Source: Salinimicrobium sediminilitoris (GTDB taxonomy: Bacteria > Bacteroidota > Bacteroidia > Flavobacteriales > Flavobacteriaceae). From it: 64,000 bases of DNA. Made by a program: the position numbers and the translations under genes. The stretch lies in contig NZ_JAIVCC010000005.1 in assembly GCF_020866905.1 (NCBI RefSeq), positions 124,001 to 188,000 of the forward strand, read 5' to 3'. The notes under the pieces are model-generated. The model ran no database searches. It saw only the letters and a program-made list of their open reading frames with translations, and had not been told where the DNA came from. Positions 53,981 to 62,077 of this stretch are shown here, piece by piece; positions within the stretch are counted from its first letter, which is position 1, and each line of letters starts with the position of its first letter.

Positions 53981-55078
53981 ATGGAGGAGACAAAACAGCG
54001 GAAGATCATTCACGTAGACATGGACGCATTTTATGCCTCGGTGGAACAGCTGGATAATCCTGAACTGAAAGGAAAACCTATTGCCGTGGGAGGTAGTTCC
54101 CAGCGCGGAGTAGTGGCTGCAGCAAGTTATGAAGCCCGAAAATTTGGTGTGAAAAGTGCCATGAGCAGTGTGCTGGCAAAGCGCAATTGTCCCGACCTCA
54201 TTTTTGTAAAACCACGATTTGAACGATACCGTGAGATCTCGCAGCGTATAAGAAATATATTTTTTGAATATACCGATCTGGTAGAGCCTTTATCTCTCGA
54301 TGAAGCTTATCTGGATGTAACTGAAAATAAAAAGGGAAATCCCAGCGCCTCTCTTGTCGCGAGGGAAATTCGTAAAAAAATCAAAGAAAAGACGGGCCTG
54401 AATGCCTCTGCAGGTATCTCTATTAATAAATTCATTGCCAAGGTAGCAAGTGATGTTAATAAGCCTAACGGACAAAAAACCGTTCCTCCCGAAGATGTAG
54501 CAGCTTTTTTGGAAAACCTGGAGATTAGAAAGTTCTACGGCGTGGGAAAGGTAACAGCAGAAAAGATGTACAGACTGGGAATTTTCACGGGAAAAGATCT
54601 TAGAAATAAATCCCTGGATTTTCTTAATGATAACTTCGGAAAGAGCGGGGAATATTATTTCTATGTAGTTCGGGGGATTCACAACAGCGAAGTAAAACCC
54701 TCGCGCATCAGGAAATCTCTGGGTGCAGAACGAACCTTTGAGGAGAATATATCTTCAGAAATATTTATGCTCGAACGGCTGCAGAATATTTCCGAAGAAA
54801 TTGAGCGGCGACTGGCAAAGAATAAAGTGGCAGGAAAAACCATTACTCTTAAGATCAAATACAGCGATTTTACGCTCCAGACCCGGAGCAAAACCCTTTC
54901 CTACTTTGTTTCTTCTAAAAATCTCATTCTAGAAACTGCAAAGGATTTGCTGTACCAGGAAAAGATGAAGGAAAGTGTGCGCCTTTTGGGTATTTCGCTT
55001 TCAAACCTCAATACCGATAAAGAAGAGCAAAAGGAAGAGAAGAAGGAGATCGCGGTGCAATTGAAGTTTGATTTTTAG
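53981..55078 (+). CDS. dinB: DNA polymerase IV (Y family)
   Basis: 365 residues. The catalytic signatures are HVDMDAFYASVEQ (metal-binding D and the steric gate) and LSLDEAYLDVT (catalytic D-E). The little-finger domain is at about 235-345. The C-terminus QLKFDF looks like a sliding-clamp binding motif. It performs error-prone translesion synthesis. It is a single gene, divergent from the HTATIP2-like gene. No LexA box could be identified. Confidence 0.96.
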   Translation: MEETKQRKIIHVDMDAFYASVEQLDNPELKGKPIAVGGSSQRGVVAAASYEARKFGVKSAMSSVLAKRNCPDLIFVKPRFERYREISQRIRNIFFEYTDLVEPLSLDEAYLDVTENKKGNPSASLVAREIRKKIKEKTGLNASAGISINKFIAKVASDVNKPNGQKTVPPEDVAAFLENLEIRKFYGVGKVTAEKMYRLGIFTGKDLRNKSLDFLNDNFGKSGEYYFYVVRGIHNSEVKPSRIRKSLGAERTFEENISSEIFMLERLQNISEEIERRLAKNKVAGKTITLKIKYSDFTLQTRSKTLSYFVSSKNLILETAKDLLYQEKMKESVRLLGISLSNLNTDKEEQKEEKKEIAVQLKFDF

Positions 55079-55174
55079 AACCAGGAAATCATCTGACCTT
55101 TTGAGGAAAAAAAAGAAAATTTTTAAAAAGAATTACAATGGAAGGTTTTTCCTTATTTTGGTGACGTAGAAACT

Positions 55175-55834
55175 TCAGCTTAGCCTAATTATTTCTTCTA
55201 ATTTTTCAGGTTCCAGTATTATAATTGATTTTCCTGCTGTTTGAATGTAGCCTCTTTCTCCAAATGATTTTAGAGTAAGAATTACACTTTCTCTTGAATA
55301 GCCAATGATATCAGCAATTTCTATCCTTGATAAAAAGAGAGTCTTATTTCTGGTTGTATAGCCATAATAAGTCATTAAAAACATGGCAACCGCGCCATCA
55401 ATATTTTTAAAATCCAGATTAATTAGCCAGGAGATAGTATTTGACAAGGTTCGGTTCAATCTTTTGGATAATTCCATCCCAAAAACAGGATTTGCCAGGA
55501 ACATCTTCTTTATAAAGCCGGGCTGTATAACGAGTGTTTCGCATTTAGTTATGGTGTAAACGCTGTAGGGGTAATTCTCTGTTGTGAAAATATAGTCTAA
55601 TCCTACTATATCATTTGCATGCAATAATTTCACAATCCTCTTTCTTCCCTTGTTGCTATAAACAACCTTGCCTATTCCATCCAAAAAGAGATAACAGTTA
55701 ACTGCAAAACTTCCTTGTTTGAAAAGAACTTCTGTCTCGTCAAAAATTACGACCGTACAGTGCTTTTTTAAAAGCTCTTTTTCATCTAATGACAGAGTAT
55801 TGAATAGTTCAAGGTTAAGATAGTCCTTATTCAT
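55175..55834 (-). CDS. Crp/Fnr-family regulator, divergent from the asparagine locus
   Basis: 219 residues. Cyclic-nucleotide-binding-like domain at about 20-130 (VLFKQGSFAVNCYLFLDGIGKVVY) and a C-terminal helix-turn-helix (ADIIGYSRESVILTLKSFGERGYI). It has only scattered cysteines, no N-terminal iron-sulfur cluster motif as in FNR, so the signal it senses is unknown. It is transcribed divergently from aspA, whose genes it probably controls. A TACCTTTG -7 box lies 23 nt before its ATG. Confidence 0.85.
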   Translation of the reverse strand: MNKDYLNLELFNTLSLDEKELLKKHCTVVIFDETEVLFKQGSFAVNCYLFLDGIGKVVYSNKGRKRIVKLLHANDIVGLDYIFTTENYPYSVYTITKCETLVIQPGFIKKMFLANPVFGMELSKRLNRTLSNTISWLINLDFKNIDGAVAMFLMTYYGYTTRNKTLFLSRIEIADIIGYSRESVILTLKSFGERGYIQTAGKSIIILEPEKLEEIIRLS

Positions 55835-55856
55835 GAAAAGTGATATTTCTAACTTA

Positions 55857-55864
55857 CAAAGGTA
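55857..55864 (-). promoter_or_regulatory. Candidate -7 box of the Crp/Fnr gene
   Basis: Minus strand reads TACCTTTG, matching TAnnTTTG, 23 nt before the ATG. A -33 box is not clear. On the other side of this spacer TTATA-TG-TATAA (about 55958-55969) is a short symmetric site before aspA that could be an operator. Confidence 0.4.
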
Positions 55865-55989
55865 ATATCTCAGACAACATAAAAAGGTTTAATTCTTTTT
55901 TTTTAGTAGAATACTTGACAGGCTTTTCTAACAATCATCTTCACTTACATCTTAACTTTATATGTATAATTTTAACAAATAATTATGCT

Positions 55990-57399
55990 ATGAAGGCTAC
56001 AAGAAAAGAACATGATTTTTTGGGTGAATTGTCTATTCCAAATGATGTTTACTACGGAATTCAAACATTCAGAGCTTTAGAAAATTTTAACATAACAGGA
56101 TTATCCATATCAAAAGAACCTCTACTAATAAAAGCCTTTGGTTTTGTCAAAAAATCTGCTGCCCTGGCAAACCGGGATTGTGGTGTTTTGGATCCTGAAA
56201 TAACTGAAGCAATATGTTATGGAGCAGACCAACTTGTTTTGGGGAAATACGATAAGGAGTTTGTGAGTGATTTGATTCAGGGAGGTGCAGGAACTTCTGT
56301 AAATATGAATGCTAACGAAGTAATTGCCAATATTGGGCTCGAATATTTAGGTCATCAAAAGGGAGAGTATCAGTTTTTGCATCCAAATAATCACGTTAAC
56401 TGCTCTCAATCTACCAACGACGCTTATCCAACTGCTTTTCGAATAGCATTGTATCTAAAGATGGAAAGCTTTATTACTAAGCTGGAGAGCCTCGAAACTG
56501 CCTTTTCAAAAAAAGAAGAAGAATTTAAGACAGTTCTTAAAATGGGGCGTACGCAGCTACAGGATGCAGTACCTATGACCTTGGGACAGGAATTTCACGC
56601 TTACGCAACTACAATTGGAGAGGATGTGAAGCGACTTAAAGAAGCACAACAACTTCTATTAGAAATTAACATGGGAGCTACAGCTATAGGAACAAAAGTG
56701 AATACTCCCTATGGTTATGCTGAGAAGTGTCTGGAATATCTTCAGAAAGAAGTTGGTATTCCCCTCACATTGTCACCAGATTTAGTTGAAGCCACTGTGG
56801 ACACAGGGGCATATGTTCAAATAATGGGTACTCTAAAAAGAACTGCAGTCAAGATTTCTAAGATATGTAATGATTTAAGACTGTTAAGCTCCGGGCCGAG
56901 AACAGGATTTAATGAAATTAACCTGCCAGCCCGGCAACCTGGCTCTTCCATCATGCCAGGCAAGGTAAACCCTGTTATTCCTGAAGTAGTCAATCAAACT
57001 TGTTTCTACGTGATTGGCCAGGATTTAACAGTGACTATGGCTGCAGAGGCGGGGCAACTACAACTTAATGTAATGGAGCCTGTCATTGCTTTTGCGCTTT
57101 TCACTTCATTAGACTATTTAGGAAATGCCATTGAAAGCCTGGTGGTTAAATGTATTGACGGTATTACTGCCAATACAGAACATTGTTTCAATATGGTTAT
57201 GAATAGTATTGGAATAGTGACTCAACTTAACCCGATTCTAGGGTATGAAGAAAGTGCCAGTATCGCCGGGGAAGCTCTCAAAACCGGAAAAAGTGTTCAC
57301 GATATCGTAGTCCTTGAACGTAAGCTGATTTCCCAGTTTAAGTGGGATGAGATTTACTCTCTTGAAAATTTAATTAACCCTCAATTTATAAATGCTTAA
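55990..57399 (+). CDS. aspA: Aspartate ammonia-lyase
   Basis: 469 residues from ATG at 55990, giving the normal family start MKATRKEHDFLGELSIPNDV; the frame open from 55840 adds 50 unlikely residues. The catalytic loop GSSIMPGKVNP lies at 318-328, with the nucleophile-like S319 by motif analogy. It cleaves aspartate to fumarate and ammonia in the cytoplasm. It is first in a cluster with a type II asparaginase and a Dcu transporter. Fumarase/argininosuccinate-lyase relatives share the loop, but the whole sequence fits AspA best. Confidence 0.94.
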   Translation: MKATRKEHDFLGELSIPNDVYYGIQTFRALENFNITGLSISKEPLLIKAFGFVKKSAALANRDCGVLDPEITEAICYGADQLVLGKYDKEFVSDLIQGGAGTSVNMNANEVIANIGLEYLGHQKGEYQFLHPNNHVNCSQSTNDAYPTAFRIALYLKMESFITKLESLETAFSKKEEEFKTVLKMGRTQLQDAVPMTLGQEFHAYATTIGEDVKRLKEAQQLLLEINMGATAIGTKVNTPYGYAEKCLEYLQKEVGIPLTLSPDLVEATVDTGAYVQIMGTLKRTAVKISKICNDLRLLSSGPRTGFNEINLPARQPGSSIMPGKVNPVIPEVVNQTCFYVIGQDLTVTMAAEAGQLQLNVMEPVIAFALFTSLDYLGNAIESLVVKCIDGITANTEHCFNMVMNSIGIVTQLNPILGYEESASIAGEALKTGKSVHDIVVLERKLISQFKWDEIYSLENLINPQFINA

Positions 57400-57430
57400 A
57401 CAACCCCTAACAATTTAAAATTAAATAATT

Positions 57431-58510
57431 ATGAAAACCCTTAGAATAAAAAAGAGAATTTTAATGCTATTCGTTTTTGCTTTGACTTTACAAATGCAAG
57501 CTCAAACAAATACAGGTAACACAGAGAAGTTACCGAGAGTTACCATCCTTGCAACCGGAGGCACCATTGCCGGCGCGGGAGAATCTGAAACTAAAGCTGC
57601 TTATACAGCAGGGACAGTTCCCGTTGACATCTTATTAAACGCTGTACCTCAAATTCATGAACTTGCTAAAATTAGTGGAGAGCAAATTGCACAAATCGGC
57701 AGCCAGGATATGAGCGTTGAAGTCTGGTTGAAACTGGCCAAAAGGATAAATAGGATTTTTGAAGAAGATTCTGCCGATGCTGTTGTGATCACTCACGGGA
57801 CTGACACCATGGAAGAAACAGGTACCTTTCTGGATTTAACTGTAATGTTTGACAAACCTGTTGTCCTGGTTGGTGCAATGCGTCCTTCTACAGCAATGAG
57901 TCAGGATGGAAATAAAAACCTTTTAGATGCAGTAATGGTTGCCGCAGATCCTGCCAGCCAGGGGAAAGGGGTTTTGGTAGCGATGAATGGACTTGTATTT
58001 GACGCCAGAGATGTAACAAAAACAGTCACTACCAGTACTTCGACTTTCCAGTCACGCAATTTTGGACCAATAGGTTTGATATACGACGGAAAAGTAAATT
58101 TTTACTATCAATCCACTCGTAATCCTTCTCAAAAATTTGATGTGAGTAAGGCGACTTCTCTACCTCAGGTTGAGATCATATATGGTTATGCAGACGCCAG
58201 TCCGGTTCCTGTTGATGCACTCATTAAAACTAAAGTGAAAGGAATAGTATATGCCGGCATGGGCAATGGGAACTTTAATGCACCCGTAGGTAAGGCTCTT
58301 GAAAGAGCTTCTAAAGAAGGAATAGTTGTTTGCCGGTCAAACAGAACAGGAGCTGGTAGAACTACGCTTTACAATGAAGTAGATGATGCAGCGCTTGGAT
58401 TTGTTGTAGCCGATGATCTCAATCCTCAGAAAGCGAGAATTTTACTCATGCTTTCTTTAATGGAGACCAGTAATCGCACTTCAATTCAAAACAACTTCTT
58501 CAAATATTAA
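57431..58510 (+). CDS. ansB: L-asparaginase, type II (secreted)
   Basis: 359 residues. Signal peptide 1-25 (ending MQAQ). The first catalytic threonine is in ILATGGTIAGAG (about residues 38-49) and the second in VITHGTDTMEET; the full domain runs to FFKY. It hydrolyses asparagine to aspartate and ammonia in the periplasm. It lies 31 nt after aspA, consistent with an asparagine-to-fumarate route. The Thr residues and length point to a functional enzyme. Confidence 0.95.
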   Translation: MKTLRIKKRILMLFVFALTLQMQAQTNTGNTEKLPRVTILATGGTIAGAGESETKAAYTAGTVPVDILLNAVPQIHELAKISGEQIAQIGSQDMSVEVWLKLAKRINRIFEEDSADAVVITHGTDTMEETGTFLDLTVMFDKPVVLVGAMRPSTAMSQDGNKNLLDAVMVAADPASQGKGVLVAMNGLVFDARDVTKTVTTSTSTFQSRNFGPIGLIYDGKVNFYYQSTRNPSQKFDVSKATSLPQVEIIYGYADASPVPVDALIKTKVKGIVYAGMGNGNFNAPVGKALERASKEGIVVCRSNRTGAGRTTLYNEVDDAALGFVVADDLNPQKARILLMLSLMETSNRTSIQNNFFKY

Positions 58511-58531
58511 CAGTAAATCTTCAGAATACAT

Positions 58532-58657
58532 GGCTGTCTAAAGAGCTATAGGAAAATCTTTCTGAGGTCATTTCAGAATCCAAAGAATCAGATTTCCCAG
58601 TTTTTATTAGAACCTGTAATGATTTCAGGTTGAATTAAATAAGGCTTTTAGACAGCC
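58532..58657. repeat. 126-nt element with perfect 11-bp ends between ansB and Dcu gene
   Basis: GGCTGTCTAAA (58532-58542) and TTTAGACAGCC (58647-58657) are perfect complements enclosing 104 nt without an ORF. It could be a small non-autonomous element or a large mRNA structure in the operon. No target-site duplication is visible. Confidence 0.5.
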
Positions 58658-58711
58658 TCGTTAGAGACTTTATGCTTAATCGTGACTGAGGTCAACTAAA
58701 TTTCTAAGCTT

Positions 58712-60052
58712 ATGTTTTGGATTGAATTCGCCGTTCTTATAGTGATGATCCTTATTGGATCTCAAATGAAAGGGATTGGTCTTGGAGTAATGGGAATCTT
58801 TGGACTAGTGATTTTTGTTTTTGGTTTCCATATGAAACCCAGCAGCCCTCCTTTGGATGTGATGCTAATTATAATCGCTATTGTAACCACTGCCGCAACG
58901 CTTCAGGCATCAGGAGGCCTGGATTATTTAGTTGGTTTAGCCGAAAAGGTGATTAGAAATAATCCCTCAAACGTGACTTTCATTGCTCCTTTTGCGACTT
59001 ACGTGTTATGTCTGTTTGCAGGAACTTCTCATATAGTGTATTCCATACTACCGATTATCTCTGAAGTAGCCACCAAAAAAAGGATACGCCCGGAACGTCC
59101 ACTAAGTGCTTCTGTTATTGCATCTCACATAGCCCTTACCGGGAGTCCCATTAGTGCATGTACTGCTGCTCTTGTAGTGATTTTAGGTTATCCGGGGGCG
59201 CTTTTTGACGTCATGATGATCTCTATTCCGGCGGGCTTATTAGGGACTCTGGCCGCTTGTTTCGTTGTAAGAAAAAAAGGGTTAGAGCTGAATGAAGATC
59301 CTGTCTTTTTGGAAAAAATGAAAAATTCTGAGTTTGCAGCGAGTATTGAAAGCAGTCCAAAAGGTAGTGAGAAAAAGGTCAAAGCGGGAGCTAAAAACTC
59401 TGTTCTGGTTTTTAGTGTGGCAATTCTACTTATTGTACTGGCCGGGGCTTTTCCAGATTTGTTGCCAAATTTTGGTCCCGGAGAAGGTGATTTAGTAGTA
59501 AAGGGTGATGGTACTATTTCGATGGTTACTGTTATATGTCTTATCACACTCTCTGCTTCTGCAGCAATGATGTTGCTTACAAAAACCAGTGCGGTGACTG
59601 TTACTCAGGTTAGTTTGTTTAGTTCTATGGCATCGGCGACGATATCAGTTTTTGGAGTCGTGTGGATGGCTTCCACTTTCATGCAAAACAATTCAGAAAT
59701 CATCAAAGAATCTTTGGGTAGTGTAGTAAATGCGTATCCATGGACTTTCGCCATTGCTTTATTTGCTTTAGGAATTATCATGTTTAGCCAGGCAGCTACC
59801 GTAAGGACACTGGTGCCACTGGGGATTAGTTTAGGCTTATCTCCTCTAGTCCTGATAGCTTCTTTCCCTACCGTAAATAGTTTCTACGTTTTACCCGGCT
59901 ATCCAACTTTGTTGGCAGCCATCAATTTTGACAGGACAGGAAGTACCAAAATTGGAAAGTACGTGATTAATCACAGTTTTAACCTTCCCGGATTTGCGTC
60001 TACCATCGTTGCTGTGTCAGTAGGATTCCTTCTGGGGTTCCTTATACTCTAA
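58712..60052 (+). CDS. Anaerobic C4-dicarboxylate transporter, DcuA/DcuB family
   Basis: 446 residues with about ten to twelve hydrophobic segments. FAGTSHIVYSILPIISEVA and SHIALTGSPISACTAALVVIL are typical Dcu features. DcuA/DcuB exchange aspartate, fumarate, malate and succinate across the inner membrane, mainly under anaerobic conditions in enterobacteria. Here it would import aspartate or export succinate/fumarate. The gene is 201 nt after ansB, a space largely filled by an inverted-repeat element. Confidence 0.93.
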   Translation: MFWIEFAVLIVMILIGSQMKGIGLGVMGIFGLVIFVFGFHMKPSSPPLDVMLIIIAIVTTAATLQASGGLDYLVGLAEKVIRNNPSNVTFIAPFATYVLCLFAGTSHIVYSILPIISEVATKKRIRPERPLSASVIASHIALTGSPISACTAALVVILGYPGALFDVMMISIPAGLLGTLAACFVVRKKGLELNEDPVFLEKMKNSEFAASIESSPKGSEKKVKAGAKNSVLVFSVAILLIVLAGAFPDLLPNFGPGEGDLVVKGDGTISMVTVICLITLSASAAMMLLTKTSAVTVTQVSLFSSMASATISVFGVVWMASTFMQNNSEIIKESLGSVVNAYPWTFAIALFALGIIMFSQAATVRTLVPLGISLGLSPLVLIASFPTVNSFYVLPGYPTLLAAINFDRTGSTKIGKYVINHSFNLPGFASTIVAVSVGFLLGFLIL

Positions 60053-60072
60053 TTTTAAAATGGAAATAAAAA

Positions 60073-61239
60073 ATGAAAAAATATATTGTTTACTTCGTTG
60101 TTATGCTATTGCCAGTTTTAGCAATTGCGCAAAACCAGGAAAATAAATCAGACCTGGAATATGAATCAATAATTCCCACCAAAAAGCAGTCTTTATTGAA
60201 AGACGTTGATGTTATCTTTAATACTCGCCTGGCCTTTGATAATAGATTTGCAGATGGAGAATACACAGGTTCAAATTTTTCTGCCAATCAATTTCGGTTG
60301 GAGGTTAAAGGTAAAATACATGAAAAGGTAAGTTTTAGATTTCGGGATAGATATACCAGAGAACATAGAGTAGGTGATCTGGATAATATGAGTAGATCAA
60401 CAGATCTCGCTTACCTGGTTTTCGCACTTTCACCTCAAACCAAACTTACAGTAGGTAAGCAATCTGCCGACTGGGGTGGAATGGAGCTAGATTTTAATCC
60501 CATAGACATTTTAGAATATAATGACCTAATTGAATATGCAGATAATTACTTAATAGGTGCAGGTCTTTCTCACACTTTGAAAGACGGAAAAAACACCTTT
60601 GGTTTGCAAGCTTTAAATACCAGAACCAAATCTTTTGATGTTCAATATGAGGGGTACGATACTTCCGGATTAACACCCTCAAAATTACCTTTGGCAGTGG
60701 TCACCTCCTGGAGAGGAAAATTATTTAATGGAAAGGTAGAAACTGCTTATAGTTACAGTTTCTTTAATGAAGCTGAAGACAAGGGAATGAACTATTTTGT
60801 ACTTGGTAACAAATTCAAGTCAAATAACTTCACTCTTATGTACGACTTTCAGTACAGTATGGAAGCCTTAGATAATAAAGGAATTGCTTCGGAAATTATA
60901 GCTACAGGTTTTCAGGCTCCGGCAGAAGATGTAAAGTATATTGAACACTGGTTGAGAGCAGAATACCAAATTCAGCCTAAGATAAACTTACTCTTAACTG
61001 TTATGACAAATAACACCTATGCTAAGATTGATGGCGATTCTGAGAGATTAGTGACTACTTTTGGATTAATTCCTACCGTACAATATTTTCCTTTCGATGA
61101 TTTAAATTTAAAATTATATGTGGGATATGTGGCTAGAAAATATGACTATTCTGGTTTTTCAGAGAATAAATTTTCGTCCATTGATAAAGATACAGGTAGG
61201 TTAAGTGTTGGTATTATTGCGCCTTTGTTGGTGCTGTAA
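60073..61239 (+). CDS. Outer-membrane porin of the asparagine locus
   Basis: 388 residues. Signal peptide ending near AIAQ (about residue 20), then alternating strands of a barrel (FRLEVKGKIHEKVSFRFRDR; LTVGKQSADWGGMELDFNP) ending in a hydrophobic C-terminus (LSVGIIAPLLVL). This fits the phosphate-selective porin O/P-like group of Bacteroidetes. It should let small anions or amino acids enter. It begins 20 nt after the Dcu stop, so it shares the operon, and a terminator follows at 61268. Confidence 0.82.
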   Translation: MKKYIVYFVVMLLPVLAIAQNQENKSDLEYESIIPTKKQSLLKDVDVIFNTRLAFDNRFADGEYTGSNFSANQFRLEVKGKIHEKVSFRFRDRYTREHRVGDLDNMSRSTDLAYLVFALSPQTKLTVGKQSADWGGMELDFNPIDILEYNDLIEYADNYLIGAGLSHTLKDGKNTFGLQALNTRTKSFDVQYEGYDTSGLTPSKLPLAVVTSWRGKLFNGKVETAYSYSFFNEAEDKGMNYFVLGNKFKSNNFTLMYDFQYSMEALDNKGIASEIIATGFQAPAEDVKYIEHWLRAEYQIQPKINLLLTVMTNNTYAKIDGDSERLVTTFGLIPTVQYFPFDDLNLKLYVGYVARKYDYSGFSENKFSSIDKDTGRLSVGIIAPLLVL

Positions 61240-61267
61240 TAAAAGTTGAAGTTGATTGTTGAAAGAG

Positions 61268-61304
61268 GCTGTCTTACCAGATCATGGTGAGGCAGCTTTT
61301 TTTT
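61268..61304 (+). terminator. Terminator of the aspA-ansB-Dcu-porin operon
   Basis: Stem GCTGTCTTACC / GGTGAGGCAGC (two G-U pairs) with a 7-nt loop, followed by eight T. Confidence 0.85.
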
Positions 61305-62002
61305 GTTTAAATTCTACAGAAGTTCGCTTTTTTCAGAATTCTTGGGGCTAATGAAGATTAAACTTACAAAGCATTTTGAATTAATAAAGGGTTTGAATCC
61401 AGATCACCAATGTGTACTTAATGCTTTAGGTTTTAAGACAAGAATATCACTCAGGTAGTATATTTTACCCAACCACATTATAGAAACTTTTTGGCCAAGT
61501 TTCTGGACAGGAGCATCCTGTTAGATCTAATGTGATTGGCTCAGGTATGAACAAACACTCCATGCAATTTTTGGATGGTATAAGATGCCTTTCCAGAGCA
61601 CCTAAAATCGCCTCGATCGGAACCAGGTTGAGTTAAACTCAATTCCTGTAAATAATCTCTTATTCCAGTTCAATCAATAAATCTTTTCATCAAGCTCATG
61701 CCGCCAAAGAGAGTCACTTGCTTATCATTATACTGGATAAGAAGAATACCAAACTGTTGAAAGATAAAATATCCAATAGATATAGTAATTACAGGAAAAT
61801 ATTTAATGTAGCAAGCTCCTAATTCGTAAAGCGGATTAAACTCAATCGAAAACTTCCCCCTCGGCAAAAATAATTAAAGATCAGTAGACATGATATAAAA
61901 ATCTAGAAAAGGATCTAAAAATTTTACCCACAAACCTTCAGGTAAAACAAGAAAAAACAAAACCGATGATTTTACTTACACACTTCTTGAAATAGTCCCA
62001 AA
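61305..62002. other. Gene-poor region, 698 nt, with transposase remains
   Basis: No intact gene was found. The minus strand keeps a decayed insertion-sequence transposase segment (61556-61741) and an ORF of 65 codons extending upstream of it (61670-61867) that I do not believe is a functional gene. The rest is A+T-rich and without clear structure. It separates the asparagine locus from pyk. Confidence 0.55.
61556..61741 (-). pseudogene. Decayed insertion-sequence transposase fragment (IS1380-like N-terminus)
   Basis: Minus-strand reading gives IQYNDKQVTLFGGMSLMKRFI-D, an in-frame stop at 61670, then TGIRDYLQELSLTQPGSDRG in the same frame, ending with another stop. The order FGG...FID...TGI...QPGS(N/D)RG is what I recall from the N-terminus of IS1380-type transposases of Bacteroidetes. 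Only about 60 codons of recognisable sequence survive. The assignment is from memory of the motif. Confidence 0.5.
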
Positions 62003-62037
62003 AAAAAGCCACAAAGATCTTGTCTCTGTGGCTTTTT
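62003..62037 (-). terminator. Terminator of pyk
   Basis: Perfect 11-bp stem AAAAAGCCACA / TGTGGCTTTTT with a 13-nt loop. On the minus strand it is followed by T residues. The pyk stop is at 62078. Confidence 0.85.
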
Positions 62038-62077
62038 CTTATCTAAATTCTCCAGTCTACAGTCTAAAATCTCACAT

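Noticed and set aside
55840-55989. Extended aspA start
   Set aside because: The extra 50 residues cover the divergent promoter region and do not match the family; MKATRKEHDFLG at 55990 is the usual start.
61399-61420. GTTTGAATCC resembling a tRNA T-arm
   Set aside because: No matching acceptor, D or anticodon stems flank it; no tRNA gene was found in the window.
61670-61867. 65-codon minus-strand ORF as an intact gene
   Set aside because: Its C-terminal part reads as an IS transposase N-terminus interrupted by its own stop; treated as a pseudogene remnant.
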